DNA from: Willaertia magna
Lineage: Eukaryota; Heterolobosea; Eutetramitea; Acrasida; Naegleriidae
DNA length: 11,663 bases
NCBI GenBank assembly: GCA_902984215.1
Contig: CADWAF010000767.1
Location: 1 to 11,663 of the forward strand
Direction of reading: 5' to 3'
Made by a program: the position numbers and the translations under genes. Positions 1-7,528 of the stretch are shown one piece after another (within the stretch, counting starts at the first letter, position 1; every line of letters begins with the position of its first letter). Below the pieces are notes generated by a model, which had not been told where the DNA came from, did not search any database, and worked only from the letters and a program-made list of their open reading frames with translations.

Positions 1-393
1 CAATTAAAAACTATACACAAAGCAACATTATTTATTAGTGGTAGAGGTGCAGGAATGACAAATTCAATTTATTTAAGAAGAGGAGCTGGTTACATTCATG
101 TTGGTCCTAAAATGTTACCATTTTCTTCATTTTCTGAATTAAATAGTGGTGGTGTAGATTGGTTTTATTATCAAACTGTAAATATTACTGAAAAGGTTTG
201 TTATAATTATGATAGTGATAACAATGTTGTTGCTGATAATAAAATTGATGGAAAGATGGATGACAAAAGTGTGAAAATGAAAGAATGTGAAAAGAAGGAT
301 GAAAATTGGACAAATTGGAAAGTAAATGAAGTGGAATTTGTAAATACAGTTTTATTTGTTTTAAATAGAGTAATTAATAATTTAAGAGATTAA
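1..393 (+). CDS. C-terminal end of a GT61-like glycosyltransferase (partial, start outside window)
   Basis: The frame is open from base 1 to the TAA at 391-393, so this is the last 130 codons of a longer gene. The first in-window ATG (55) is internal. Residues just before and after it, around GRGAGMTNSIYLRRGAGYIH, resemble the C-terminal motif of family GT61 / DUF563 glycosyltransferases, where a glycine-rich HGAGLTN-like block is followed by a hydrophobic strand and a proline-containing loop. Family members transfer sugars to glycans, usually in the secretory pathway; donor and acceptor cannot be read here. A Lys/Asp-rich low-complexity stretch (codons from about 225 to 300) separates this block from a terminal helix-like segment ending in NRVINNLRD. 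The first His of the usual motif is replaced by Arg (GRGAG). The family call is moderate; that it is a real coding end is likely from codon use and conserved pattern. Confidence 0.55.
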   Translation, partial: QLKTIHKATLFISGRGAGMTNSIYLRRGAGYIHVGPKMLPFSSFSELNSGGVDWFYYQTVNITEKVCYNYDSDNNVVADNKIDGKMDDKSVKMKECEKKDENWTNWKVNEVEFVNTVLFVLNRVINNLRD

Positions 394-452
394 TTATTAA
401 ATATATATTGTAAAGTATATGAATTGAAATGATAGAAAATCACTGGGCCTGC

Positions 453-509
453 ATGAAATTTAAAAAGAAATTTAAAAAGAAATTCACAAAGAAATTTATT
501 ACAAAATGA
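453..509 (+). other. Short upstream ORF (18 codons) in the TrpRS leader
   Basis: ATG at 453-455 opens an 18-codon frame, rich in Lys and Phe because it runs over the 12-bp repeat, and ends at TGA 507-509. That stop overlaps the next ATG (506-508) as ATGA. If this region is transcribed as 5' UTR, the arrangement could control reinitiation downstream. It could equally be the relic of a Lys-rich N-terminal extension of the kind seen on many eukaryotic aminoacyl-tRNA synthetases. Nothing shows that it is translated, and its ATG context (CTGCATG) lacks the A-run seen before other starts in this window. Confidence 0.3.
455..500. repeat. 12-bp tandem repeat, about 3.8 copies
   Basis: Unit GAAATTTAAAAA. 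Copies at 455-466 and 467-478 are identical, 479-490 has two changes, and 491-500 is a partial copy with one change. The unit length is a multiple of three, so the repeat stays open in the overlapping small ORF and encodes a Lys/Phe-rich string there. Confidence 0.85.
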
Positions 510-512
510 GTC

Positions 513-553
513 AACTGCAATTTCAAATTTTAATTTCTAACTGCAATTTCAAA
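513..553. repeat. 15-bp direct repeat just upstream of TrpRS
   Basis: AACTGCAATTTCAAA occurs at 513-527 and again at 539-553, offset by 26 bp. The second copy continues in the synthetase frame (open from 541 through 613 and on), while the first follows ATG 506. Because 26 is not a multiple of three, the duplication puts that ATG out of frame with the synthetase. Confidence 0.8.
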
Positions 554-612
554 ATTTCAAAAAGCCACAACCACAATTATTATTGCAACAACAAGAAGAA
601 AAGCAAGAAATA

Positions 613-1967
613 ATGCCAGAAATAAAACAAAAAGTAACAATTGAAGATGTAGAAGCAGAATCAAATAAAGGAATTGATTATGATAAATTAATTCGTGAAT
701 TTGGTTCTTCAGAAATTGATGAAGAATTAATTAAAAGATTAGAAAAATTAACAAATAAACCAGCTCATCATTTCCTAAAAAGGAAGGTTTTCTTTTCACA
801 TAGAGATTTAAATAAATTATTAGATTTTTATGAACAAGGTAAACCTTTCTATATTTATACAGGTAGAGGACCTTCAAGTGATAGTATGCATTTAGGACAT
901 TTAATTCCATTTATTTTTACAAAATATTTACAAGAAATTTTTGATGTGCCTCTAGTTATACAAATGACAGGTGATGAAAAATATTTATTTAAAGATCTTA
1001 GTTTAGAAGATGCTTATAAATTAACTTATGAAAATGCTAAAGATATTATTGCAATTGGTTTTGATAAGAAAAAAACTTTTATTTTCTCAAATTTTGATTA
1101 TATGGGTTATTTATATCCAACTGTTTGTCAATTCAAAAATCAGTGACAACTTCACAAGTGAAAGGTGTATTTGGTTTTGAAGATTCTGATAATATTGGTA
1201 AATTTGCATTTCCTTCAATTCAAGCAGCTCCTTCTTTTTATACTGCATTTCCACATCTCTTTCCAGAAGATGAATTAAATAAGCTTAATCATTCTACTAT
1301 TAACAATGTTGTTAAGAAAAAAGAAGAAGAAGAGAAAAAGAAGAAAAAACAAGTTGATAAGAAAAAGAATGAAAGAAAAGAAGTTTTATGTGTAATTCCA
1401 TGTGGAATTGATCAAGATACTTATTTTAGATTAACTAGAGATGTAGCTCCAAAATTAGGTTTTCAAAAACCAGTTTTAATTCATTCAAAATTTATTCCTT
1501 CAATCCAAGGTGCTCAAAAGAAAATGTCATCTTCTTGTAATGTATCTTCTATTTATTTAACAGATACTCCAAATAAGATTAAAGATAAGATTAATAAACA
1601 TGCTTATTCAGGAGGAGGTGCAACAAAAGAAGAACAAGAGAAATTTGGTGCTGATTTGTCAGTTGACGTTTCAATTAAATATTTAGAATTCTTTATGGAA
1701 GATGATGAAAAATTTAAAGAAATTTGTGAAAAGTATGAAACTGGTAAAATGTTAACTGGAGAAGTTAAAAAGATTTTAATTGAAATTTTACAGAAAATTG
1801 TAAAGGAACATCAAGAAAGAAGAGCTAAAATTACGGATGAAGAAGTGAAAGAATTTCTTTCTGTACGTAAATTAGATTTTAATTGGTTAGAAAGAAGAGC
1901 CAAAGTTGTTAATGTTATTAATGATAATAATAACAATGGTAGTTCTAATGAATCATCTTTGTTGTGA
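613..1967 (+). CDS. trpS: Tryptophanyl-tRNA synthetase, cytosolic eukaryotic type, with a -1 frame break
   Basis: Class I aminoacyl-tRNA synthetase that charges tRNA-Trp in the cytosol. The first part (from ATG 613) holds the [17 protein letters not shown] signature, with the HIGH-type motif HLGH at 889-900, then QMTGDEK and the NFDYMG segment. The second part holds [39 protein letters not shown] and the KMSKS-type loop KMSSS at 1521-1535, and ends with RKLDFNW near the C-terminus (TGA 1965-1967). These are the eukaryotic/archaeal TrpRS landmarks; no WHEP domain is visible. The two parts lie in different frames: frame 1 runs to a TGA at 1144-1146, and the homologous continuation starts with the ATT codon at 1131, exactly one base back. 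Combined length would be about 451 residues, a normal size. A Lys/Glu-rich insertion of roughly 36 residues (about 1276-1386) sits before VLCVIPCG. The ATG at 613 is the first in-frame one; the frame is open back to 541 without an ATG. The gene is either broken in nature or carries one missing base (for example one A in the AA at 1130-1131). Confidence 0.9.
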
Positions 1968-2122
1968 AGAATGAGGAATTGTAATGATGAGTTCAATAAA
2001 GTTGTGTGTATTGTTTACAATGTTGTTGTAATCCATTTTTTGTCCAATTTTGTAAAAGCAAAGTTAACAGAATTGTAGTTATTATTAAGTTGTCATAAAT
2101 GAGGAGCTTTGCCTTAACACTT

Positions 2123-2231
2123 TGGATTTATACAAACAACAAAGCAATTACTGAAGAGGAGAGTTGTTTATCTTTGCTAAACAGCAACAGGTAAATAACG
2201 ACACTAATGCTTTGTTGTTTGTGTAAATCCA
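2123..2231. repeat. Long inverted repeat / potential RNA hairpin (24-bp arms, 61-nt loop)
   Basis: The arm at 2123-2146 is the reverse complement of 2208-2231 except at one position. In plus-strand RNA that position would be a U-G wobble, so all 24 pairs could form. Inside the loop a smaller hairpin is possible (GTTGTTTA at 2163-2170 with TAAACAGCAAC at 2178-2188, bulging CAG). The arms are not simple A/T sequence, which makes chance pairing unlikely. It could be the core of a MITE-like element, a structured non-coding RNA, or a 3'-end structure. No transposase and no clear target-site duplication are visible. Confidence 0.8.
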
Positions 2232-2539
2232 GTTTATTAAACTGTCCTTTTCGCAGAATACATTTGGTCTTTACCACATAGATACACTTTCAGCTTAACA
2301 GTCTGCCATTTGATATTTCATCTCTTTCTTGATCAAAAACGGATAATACCGACAGATTCATAGGATGTTTCATTAATAAACAATAGAGCTAACAACAACT
2401 ATTATTCAAAAGGTGGTGACAATAGTAGGGTATTGGTGGAAATTGCTAATTGTAAAAAGTATTAATAATAATTAAAATTTTAATAAATACCGCTATATAT
2501 AATTTATTTGAAAAGTTAAAATTTATTTTTAAAATCGAT

Positions 2540-2720
2540 AATTAATATTTAAATTTAATATGTAAATTAGTTATTTAAAAAAAATATAAAAGAAGTTCTA
2601 TAAAATTATTATTATTATTAATTAAACTTATTATTTTTATTATTTTTTTTAATTGATTAATACAATGATAATTTTTTTATTATTTTTTAATTTATATCCT
2701 ATTAATATTTTTAACTTTAT
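2540..2720. repeat. AT-rich dispersed repeat, copy 1
   Basis: Collinear similarity to about 10112-10290. ATATGTAAATTA followed by TTATTTAAAAAA-like sequence (near 2558 and near 10137) is followed about 107-110 bp later by AATGATAATTTTTT (near 2665 and 10247), preceded in both by a TTTTTTTTAATT run. In DNA of this composition part of the match is expected by chance; the kept spacing is what suggests a shared element. Confidence 0.4.
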
Positions 2721-3019
2721 TTATAAATTTTATAAATTTAAAATAATTAATATCTTTATTTATTTATAGAAAAAATTAATTTAATTAATAAAAAATATTA
2801 ACATTTTATTAATAATAATGTAATTTAATGTAGAATTTTACTTAAAATTTTAGAAGAATTTAAATAGATTATAATTATAAAAAATTAAAATATTTATTTT
2901 TAAATATGTTATTTGACAAAATAAATTTATTTCTTCTTAAAATCTTAAAGCATCCAACCCAGAAAGTTATAAAAGAACAATAAAGATCTATTTAAAAAGT
3001 AAATAAATAATTAAGTTAT

Positions 3020-4796
3020 TTAAAGGACTGGATCAGCAGTAACAGCTTCACTTTCACAATCACATTCATCACTTCCTCTTAAAATCTTAAAGTATCCATT
3101 AATTCCCCATTTTGGTCCCCAACTATTCTTAACTAACCAATAAGGAACATTATTTTCAACTCCCCAACCAACTAATAATACAGCATGATTAGTTTCTTCC
3201 CATCTTGGTTCATCTCCAGATTGTTTTGCTCTTGATAATTTTGTATGTCTGTAAACACCACCACCATAACTAAAGAAATCATCAAAAACTTCAAATGCAA
3301 TTGATAAAGGCCCCCCATGATATAATTCATACATCATATTCTTTTCATTGCTGTACAAAATATGTTTAAGCATTACAAAATGTAAAAATTATTAAAAACA
3401 TTTGTTACTTACGTTGCACCATAAAATCCACCAGTGTATGCATAACCAGTTCCATAATTTCTTTTTAAATTAGGACAAAAGTTTGAACATTTACCGTCAA
3501 CTCCTTGATATGGATCACAACTTTCTGGTGTTAAACCAAAATCTTCTGCATATTTACCAATTAAATACATGAATCCACCATCTATTTAATTCAAGTTATT
3601 ATTTCGTAAATAAAATATATAGTAAATACATACCACAACCTTGGGAATAAGCACTACAATCAACAATATCTTGAGTAGAGAAAACTGGTGTTTGAGTATT
3701 GTTAGTTGCAATTCTTACACGAGATCCAAACATGTCAGATGCTATAAATCATGTCAACATTTAAGATTTACAAACATTGTAAGGAAAATAACTTACTTGC
3801 AAATGAATAGCAAGAACCACATTGTCCTTGATTTCTGACAGGTACAACAAAATCTTTTCCATTAACATTAGTCCATGAAAATTCAGTTGGTAAAGCCTTA
3901 ATATCTTCTTCACTAACTACTCTTCTCTTATTATTATTACTTCTCTTTGTTGAAACTAAAGTATTAAACATATTTTGCATATCTTTCTTTTGTTTTCTTA
4001 AAGCTTCCTTTCTAAAAGATGCAATAGTTCTTCCTCCAGCAATTCTTCTTAATTCTTCATAAGTTTTACCTTCAAATTGTGGATAAGCCTTAGCCTTCCA
4101 TAACTTTTGAGATTTATTAATCTTTTGAATAAATTTCTTATCATTTCTAAAGATTGCATTTCTAGCCTTAATTGCTTTAACAGGTTCTACATGAATGTTA
4201 ACACTTTCGGAAGGAGAACTAACTCTTCTACCACGGAAACAACCTTATATTATAATATTATAATTAATTAATCAAGTAATTGGTTAGATAATAGTTTACT
4301 TACCCCAATTTTTAGAAGCAATTCCTTCATCATGATACCATCCTGTAAATGTTAATCCGCAATTAGAGGTAACTACTTGTCCTTGTTGAGTATAATTAAA
4401 GAAAGCAAAATACTTTTGTTTGTTAATAACTACTTCAAAGCCTTGATCGTAACTGAAGAAATTTTCATCATTTAGTTCAATTAATTAGTTCCATTCGTAA
4501 TTTGAATAAACTACTTACATTAAAGTCCAGAAACCTTCATTTCCTTGAGCATCATAAGCAACATCTGGAGCTAAAAGTTTTAAAGAAATGGTTTTAGTGT
4601 TAACTGCAGGTAAAGATTTATTATAATAACACAAGTTATGAACTACATCACTTCCGAATTGCATTGGAGTAACTGTAAATTCCCATTCGCCAAAAACATT
4701 ATGAAATAAACAGTGAACAGGTAAATCGGCATAACAAAAAGTGATAGATGCCAAAAGCACTGCAAAGAGTGCGAGAATGTGTTTTCCTTGGAGCAT
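3020..4796 (-). CDS. CTSC: Cathepsin C / dipeptidyl peptidase I precursor, six exons
   Basis: Lysosomal papain-family (C1A) cysteine exopeptidase that removes dipeptides from N-termini. Exons, in order of translation: 4519-4796, 4304-4452, 3797-4243, 3634-3741, 3413-3581, 3020-3350. The five introns are 66, 60, 55, 52 and 62 nt with GTAAGT or GTATGT donors and AG ends. The joined length is 1482 nt (493 aa) and stays in frame throughout. Residues 1-23 form a signal peptide; the next residue is Asp24 in DLPVHC, equivalent to the exclusion-domain Asp1 that binds the substrate N-terminus in known DPPI enzymes. Exclusion-domain landmarks are [29 protein letters not shown] and NWGCFRGRR. The Lys/Arg-rich activation region of exon 3 looks longer than in animal enzymes. 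The catalytic domain has oxyanion Gln281, Cys287 (QGQCGSC), His439 ([11 protein letters not shown]) and Asn459 (VKNSWG). It ends [16 protein letters not shown], very like animal DPPI. Start choice: the only ATG before the signal peptide, preceded by an A-rich leader. No catalytic residue is missing. Confidence 0.93.
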
Positions 4797-5148
4797 TTAT
4801 TTTTTTTGATGAAATTGTTTTAAGAAATGGTTTAAAGTGAAATAGGTTTTACAATAAAAGTTGGTAAACTGTATGTTATATACTTCTCGGCTCTAGTTTT
4901 GTGTTTAAAACTTATTAAATCTATTGCAGTTTTTGTTATTTTAACAGAAGTTTTTAGTCAACAGCCCAAACACAATAATACACAGAACGATAATGCGCTC
5001 TTCATTTAAGGAGTTTTTGTTTTATTTCCTTAAATAATTCCTTGATGCCTGGCAGGAGATAAATGCAAGTTTGCGTTTTACTGAACGGCGGACAATAAAA
5101 GATTTAAAAAAAAATAAAAATTAAAAAAAATCTTTCACTAAAAAAAAA
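4797..5148. promoter_or_regulatory. Divergent promoter region between cathepsin C and the ABA4-like gene
   Basis: The 352 bp between two outward-reading starts must carry both promoters unless one lies inside a gene. The centre (about 4885-5095) is less AT-rich than its edges. Each ATG is preceded by an A-rich run: ten A's before 5149, including its first base, and an A-run on the minus strand just above 4796. An inverted repeat at 5004-5035 lies in the centre. Confidence 0.6.
5004..5035. promoter_or_regulatory. 9-bp inverted repeat in the divergent promoter
   Basis: ATTTAAGGA (5004-5012) and its exact reverse complement TCCTTAAAT (5027-5035) are separated by 14 nt. The site lies about 115-145 bp upstream of the ABA4-like start and about 210-240 bp upstream of the cathepsin C start. 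It could be a paired protein-binding site; function is not shown. Confidence 0.45.
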
Positions 5149-5727
5149 ATGTTTCCACAATTTGACGATAATGATTTTCAAAGCTTAACTTTTAAAACAG
5201 TAAATCAAATAGGTCTCTTCATTATTGTTACAATGATGTTTTTACCAAACACAAGATTTACAAATAAAATTTTAAACTCAAAAGTTTTACTTTTCTTACT
5301 TTGCGTTTTATATGGCATAATTCTTATTCCTATAATGATTAAGGGTGAAATGAAAGTTGATTTTAAAACATTTGAAGGAATTATTTCACTATTTTCATAT
5401 AGAAAATTTATACTTGTTGGTTGGATTCATTATATTGTAACAGATCCTTTATGTGCAATTTTAATTTATTTTGATTCTTTAAATAGAGGTATTCCACATT
5501 TAATTACGGCACCAATTTTATTCTTAACATTTATGTTATGTCCTGTTGGTTTAATTCTTTATTTAATTATTCGGTTTGTTTTATTAAGAGTTTGGTTTGA
5601 ATGGTTTAAAGTTGGTGAAGAATTTAAAAATAAATCTTATTTTGGAATTTGGTTTGGAACGAGTGAATTTTGGTCAAATGTTTTTGGAAGAAAGAATAAC
5701 AATGCTTTGGAAAGAAAACAAGAATAA
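5149..5727 (+). CDS. ABA4-like (DUF4281) multi-pass membrane protein
   Basis: Intronless, 192 aa. The family signature is visible: SLFSYRKFILVGWIHYIVTD near residues 80-100, DSLNRGIPHLITAPILFLTF near 109-130, and PVGLILYLIIRF near 133-145. These match ABA DEFICIENT 4-type proteins, where conserved GWxHY, RGIPH and PVGL blocks sit in or beside membrane helices. Four hydrophobic segments can be drawn at about residues 18-35, 43-64, 88-108 and 115-147, followed by a charged C-terminal tail. In plants ABA4 is needed for neoxanthin formation; members in non-photosynthetic organisms have no agreed role, so no carotenoid function is inferred here. The start ATG follows a long A-run, as for other genes in this window. 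A decayed partial copy lies at 10929-11236. Confidence 0.85.
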   Translation: MFPQFDDNDFQSLTFKTVNQIGLFIIVTMMFLPNTRFTNKILNSKVLLFLLCVLYGIILIPIMIKGEMKVDFKTFEGIISLFSYRKFILVGWIHYIVTDPLCAILIYFDSLNRGIPHLITAPILFLTFMLCPVGLILYLIIRFVLLRVWFEWFKVGEEFKNKSYFGIWFGTSEFWSNVFGRKNNNALERKQE

Positions 5728-5728
5728 A
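5723..5728 (+). terminator. AATAAA overlapping the ABA4-like stop codon
   Basis: AATAAA overlaps the TAA stop (5725-5727) and is followed by T-rich sequence. It could act as a poly(A) signal, but the hexamer is common in DNA of this composition. Confidence 0.3.
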
Positions 5729-6023
5729 AAGTTTTAATTTTTTATTTTTTTACAATTTTTACCACTGACTTTAAGAATATTCAATTTTTTTTAATCCCGT
5801 GACTTGAAAATAATTTCTTTCAAGTGTTAATTGACAAAAAGGCAGTATCCACATCATTCAGTTTTAATATTACAATTTGTCGTGGTTTAAATGAGAACAA
5901 TCTTTATTACCGATAGGAATTTCACTATTTTTTAATTTTCGGACAAACTTTTGGCTGAAGAAATGACGTCAAAAAGAATGACGAAGCAGTTGACCATTGT
6001 AAGTATAAAACAATCACAATTAA
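5728..6023. other. Intergenic region between convergent ABA4-like and RCC1-A genes
   Basis: Both flanking genes end here, and no ORF or RNA gene is evident. It holds an 8-bp perfect inverted repeat (ACTTGAAA 5802-5809, TTTCAAGT 5818-5825, 8-nt loop) that could form a small hairpin in a 3' UTR, and the palindrome TGACGTCA at 5964-5971. The last bases before the RCC1 stop (TTAATTAC just below 6024) also precede the stop of RCC1 copy B, which marks an edge of the duplicated unit. Confidence 0.5.
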
Positions 6024-7528
6024 TTACAAAATAAATGTCACATCATTAATTTTCCAACAATTTTTAAAATTAAATATTTCACTAATTGTTTTACTCTCAT
6101 TAGTTGCAAACAATACAGCATAATAAACTCCCACTCTAGCTTTTAATTCAACATTATTTCCAGAAAACACTACGTGATGATTATTACCAATGTATTTCTT
6201 TAAATCAATTTCTGTATAATTTTTATACATATTGCCTAAAGTTCCAAAATTAAAGTCGCCACTTACATAAACCTTATTTTGTTCTATTAATTTTGTATTT
6301 ATAAGCTAGATTTTAATTCATAAATATTAAATACTTACTTGTAATAATAATTGAACTATATCCACCACATTCCATATCTTTAATTTCATTTGTGTTAAAA
6401 GTTTCTAATAAAGTTGGTCCGTAAATTAAACTATTTTTTCTACCATTTTGTACGCTACCAAATTGATTTTTATTATTTGAACCAAAAACATAAAATTTTG
6501 AGTCAATTGTTTTAACTGCTACAAAGAAATATCCATTGTAAACTTCAATAACTCTTTCTTTAATTGGAACTCTTGTAAATATATATTCATCATAATTACT
6601 ATTAAATTCCATTCCATTTGCAGCATAATCCTTAGAACCACAACTATATAATTCGCCATTCTCAGTTAATGCAAAACTTGTACTATGAGTTGCATAAAGT
6701 TTTACAATTTTTGATGGAATGTGGTCAATTTTTGATTCTACTAAAATTGTTAAGTATGAACCGTTAGAAGCCTTTCCAAGTTGACCCCAAACTTTAAGGT
6801 TGTTTGTATTTGTATCACAACCAAACAAAATTATTACAAAATTTATAAAACTTACTATTTAGACCAATTCCAAATACTTTTCCACTTTCGGTTAATAATA
6901 AAAAATAAGATCCACCACAAACAGCTTCAATCACATTTTCATTGTAAATAAATTCTTTTTTAAATTTAATTCCATCTTCTAAATATTTATTTATTTCTGA
7001 ATTGACAGTTTTAACACCTAATATGTAAATATTTCCTTTTTCTTATTGGTGGGAAATAAAAATTTTTATTTGCAACACAATATTAAAGAAATTGAATATT
7101 TTATTTTAAAATGTAAATGATATTTGTTAAAAAAAATATAATTACGTACTGCTTAATAAAATTGACCAATTACCAAATTTACCAAAAATCTTTGTAATTG
7201 GATCTTCAATTGTAAAATTAATTAATTGTGGTTGATTAATGGCATTTCCATCAATAAACTTGTCAACATTTTTTTCTTCGTGATCATTCTTTAAATAATA
7301 AACTTTCCCTAAATTCTCTAAAATAATGCAATGTGAATTTGTCGTTTTAACGTCAACTACATTTAAATTTTTAATTAATAATTCTTTTTTTGGAATGGAA
7401 TTACTATTATTAAATGGATTGTTAGCTTTTTGTAAAATTACAATGAAAGGTTCTTTGTGTTTTAAATTAATGTTTTTTTTAATTGTTGTGGAATACGAAG
7501 AATTAAAGCGAAAAACTTGCAGTGACAT
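6024..7528 (-). CDS. RCC1-repeat (beta-propeller) protein, copy A, four exons
   Basis: Exons in order of translation: 7150-7528, 6856-7035, 6339-6791, 6024-6283. Introns are 114, 64 and 55 nt with GTACGT, GTAAGT and GTAAGT donors. The joined length is 1272 nt (423 aa) in frame. RCC1-type blades can be followed through the protein, each with a hydrophobic strand, a turn and a V/Y-x-x-G strand: SHCIILENLGKVYYL, NWSILLSSRNIYILG, GGSYFLLTESGKVFGIG then IWGQLG, STSFALTENGELYSCG, GYFFVAVKTIDSKFYVFGSN, GGYSSIIITKQNKVYVSGD then FGTLG, and VGVYYAVLFATNES. That suggests a seven-bladed propeller. RCC1 proteins range from Ran exchange factors to scaffold proteins; the substrate here cannot be told, and there is no signal peptide or extra domain. 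The second and fourth exon starts were chosen because they are the AG sites that keep the blade pattern open. The acceptor of intron 1 is the least certain. Confidence 0.82.
7054..7071. repeat. 18-bp perfect palindrome inside RCC1-A intron 1
   Basis: AAATAAAAATTTTTATTT equals its own reverse complement. It lies in the middle of the 114-nt intron. In A/T-only sequence such palindromes arise easily, so function is doubtful. Confidence 0.5.

Larger units (their letters stand above)
394..612 (+). promoter_or_regulatory. Intergenic leader upstream of the tryptophanyl-tRNA synthetase gene
   Basis: Only 219 bp separate the upstream stop codon from the first in-frame ATG of the synthetase. The stretch must hold the 3' end of the first gene and the promoter/5' UTR of the second. 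It contains a 12-bp tandem repeat (455-500), an 18-codon upstream ORF (453-509), an ATG at 506 in another frame, and a 15-bp direct repeat (513-527, 539-553). No clear TATA-type element can be separated from the general AT richness. Confidence 0.5.
1968..3019. other. Gene-free interval between TrpRS and cathepsin C
   Basis: The two flanking genes are convergent here, so both 3' ends lie in this interval. Bases from about 1985 to 2450 are clearly less AT-rich than the rest, carry no convincing ORF, and hold a long inverted repeat (2123-2231). From about 2460 to 2935 the DNA is nearly all A/T, with T/A runs and ATT microsatellite-like stretches, and resembles part of the 10.1-10.3 kb desert. 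A 20-mer at 2087-2106 (AAGTTGTCATAAATGAGGAG) recurs with two mismatches at 9367-9386. Confidence 0.6.

Noticed and set aside
455..500. CRISPR-like array from the 12-bp repeats
   Set aside because: The units are directly adjacent with no spacers, and the genome is eukaryotic.
1120..1150. Programmed -1 ribosomal frameshift in TrpRS
   Set aside because: There is no X-XXY-YYZ heptamer at the switch and I see no convincing downstream structure; a missing base or real lesion is simpler. Kept only as an option in the finding.
1811..1996. 61-codon frame on the minus strand
   Set aside because: It is the antisense of the TrpRS C-terminus, whose plus frame is clearly conserved.
2290..2373. 27-codon minus-strand ORF starting MKHPMNLS in the 2.0-2.45 kb island
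   Set aside because: Too short, no family pattern, and no neighbouring exon that could extend it.
1968..3019. Possible tRNA or other class III RNA gene in the gene-free interval
   Set aside because: I found no B-box-like GGTTCGA element with a matching cloverleaf on either strand.
5964..5971. CRE-like palindrome TGACGTCA, with a further TGACG nearby
   Set aside because: It lies between two convergent 3' ends, not in a promoter, and an 8-bp match alone does not support a functional site.
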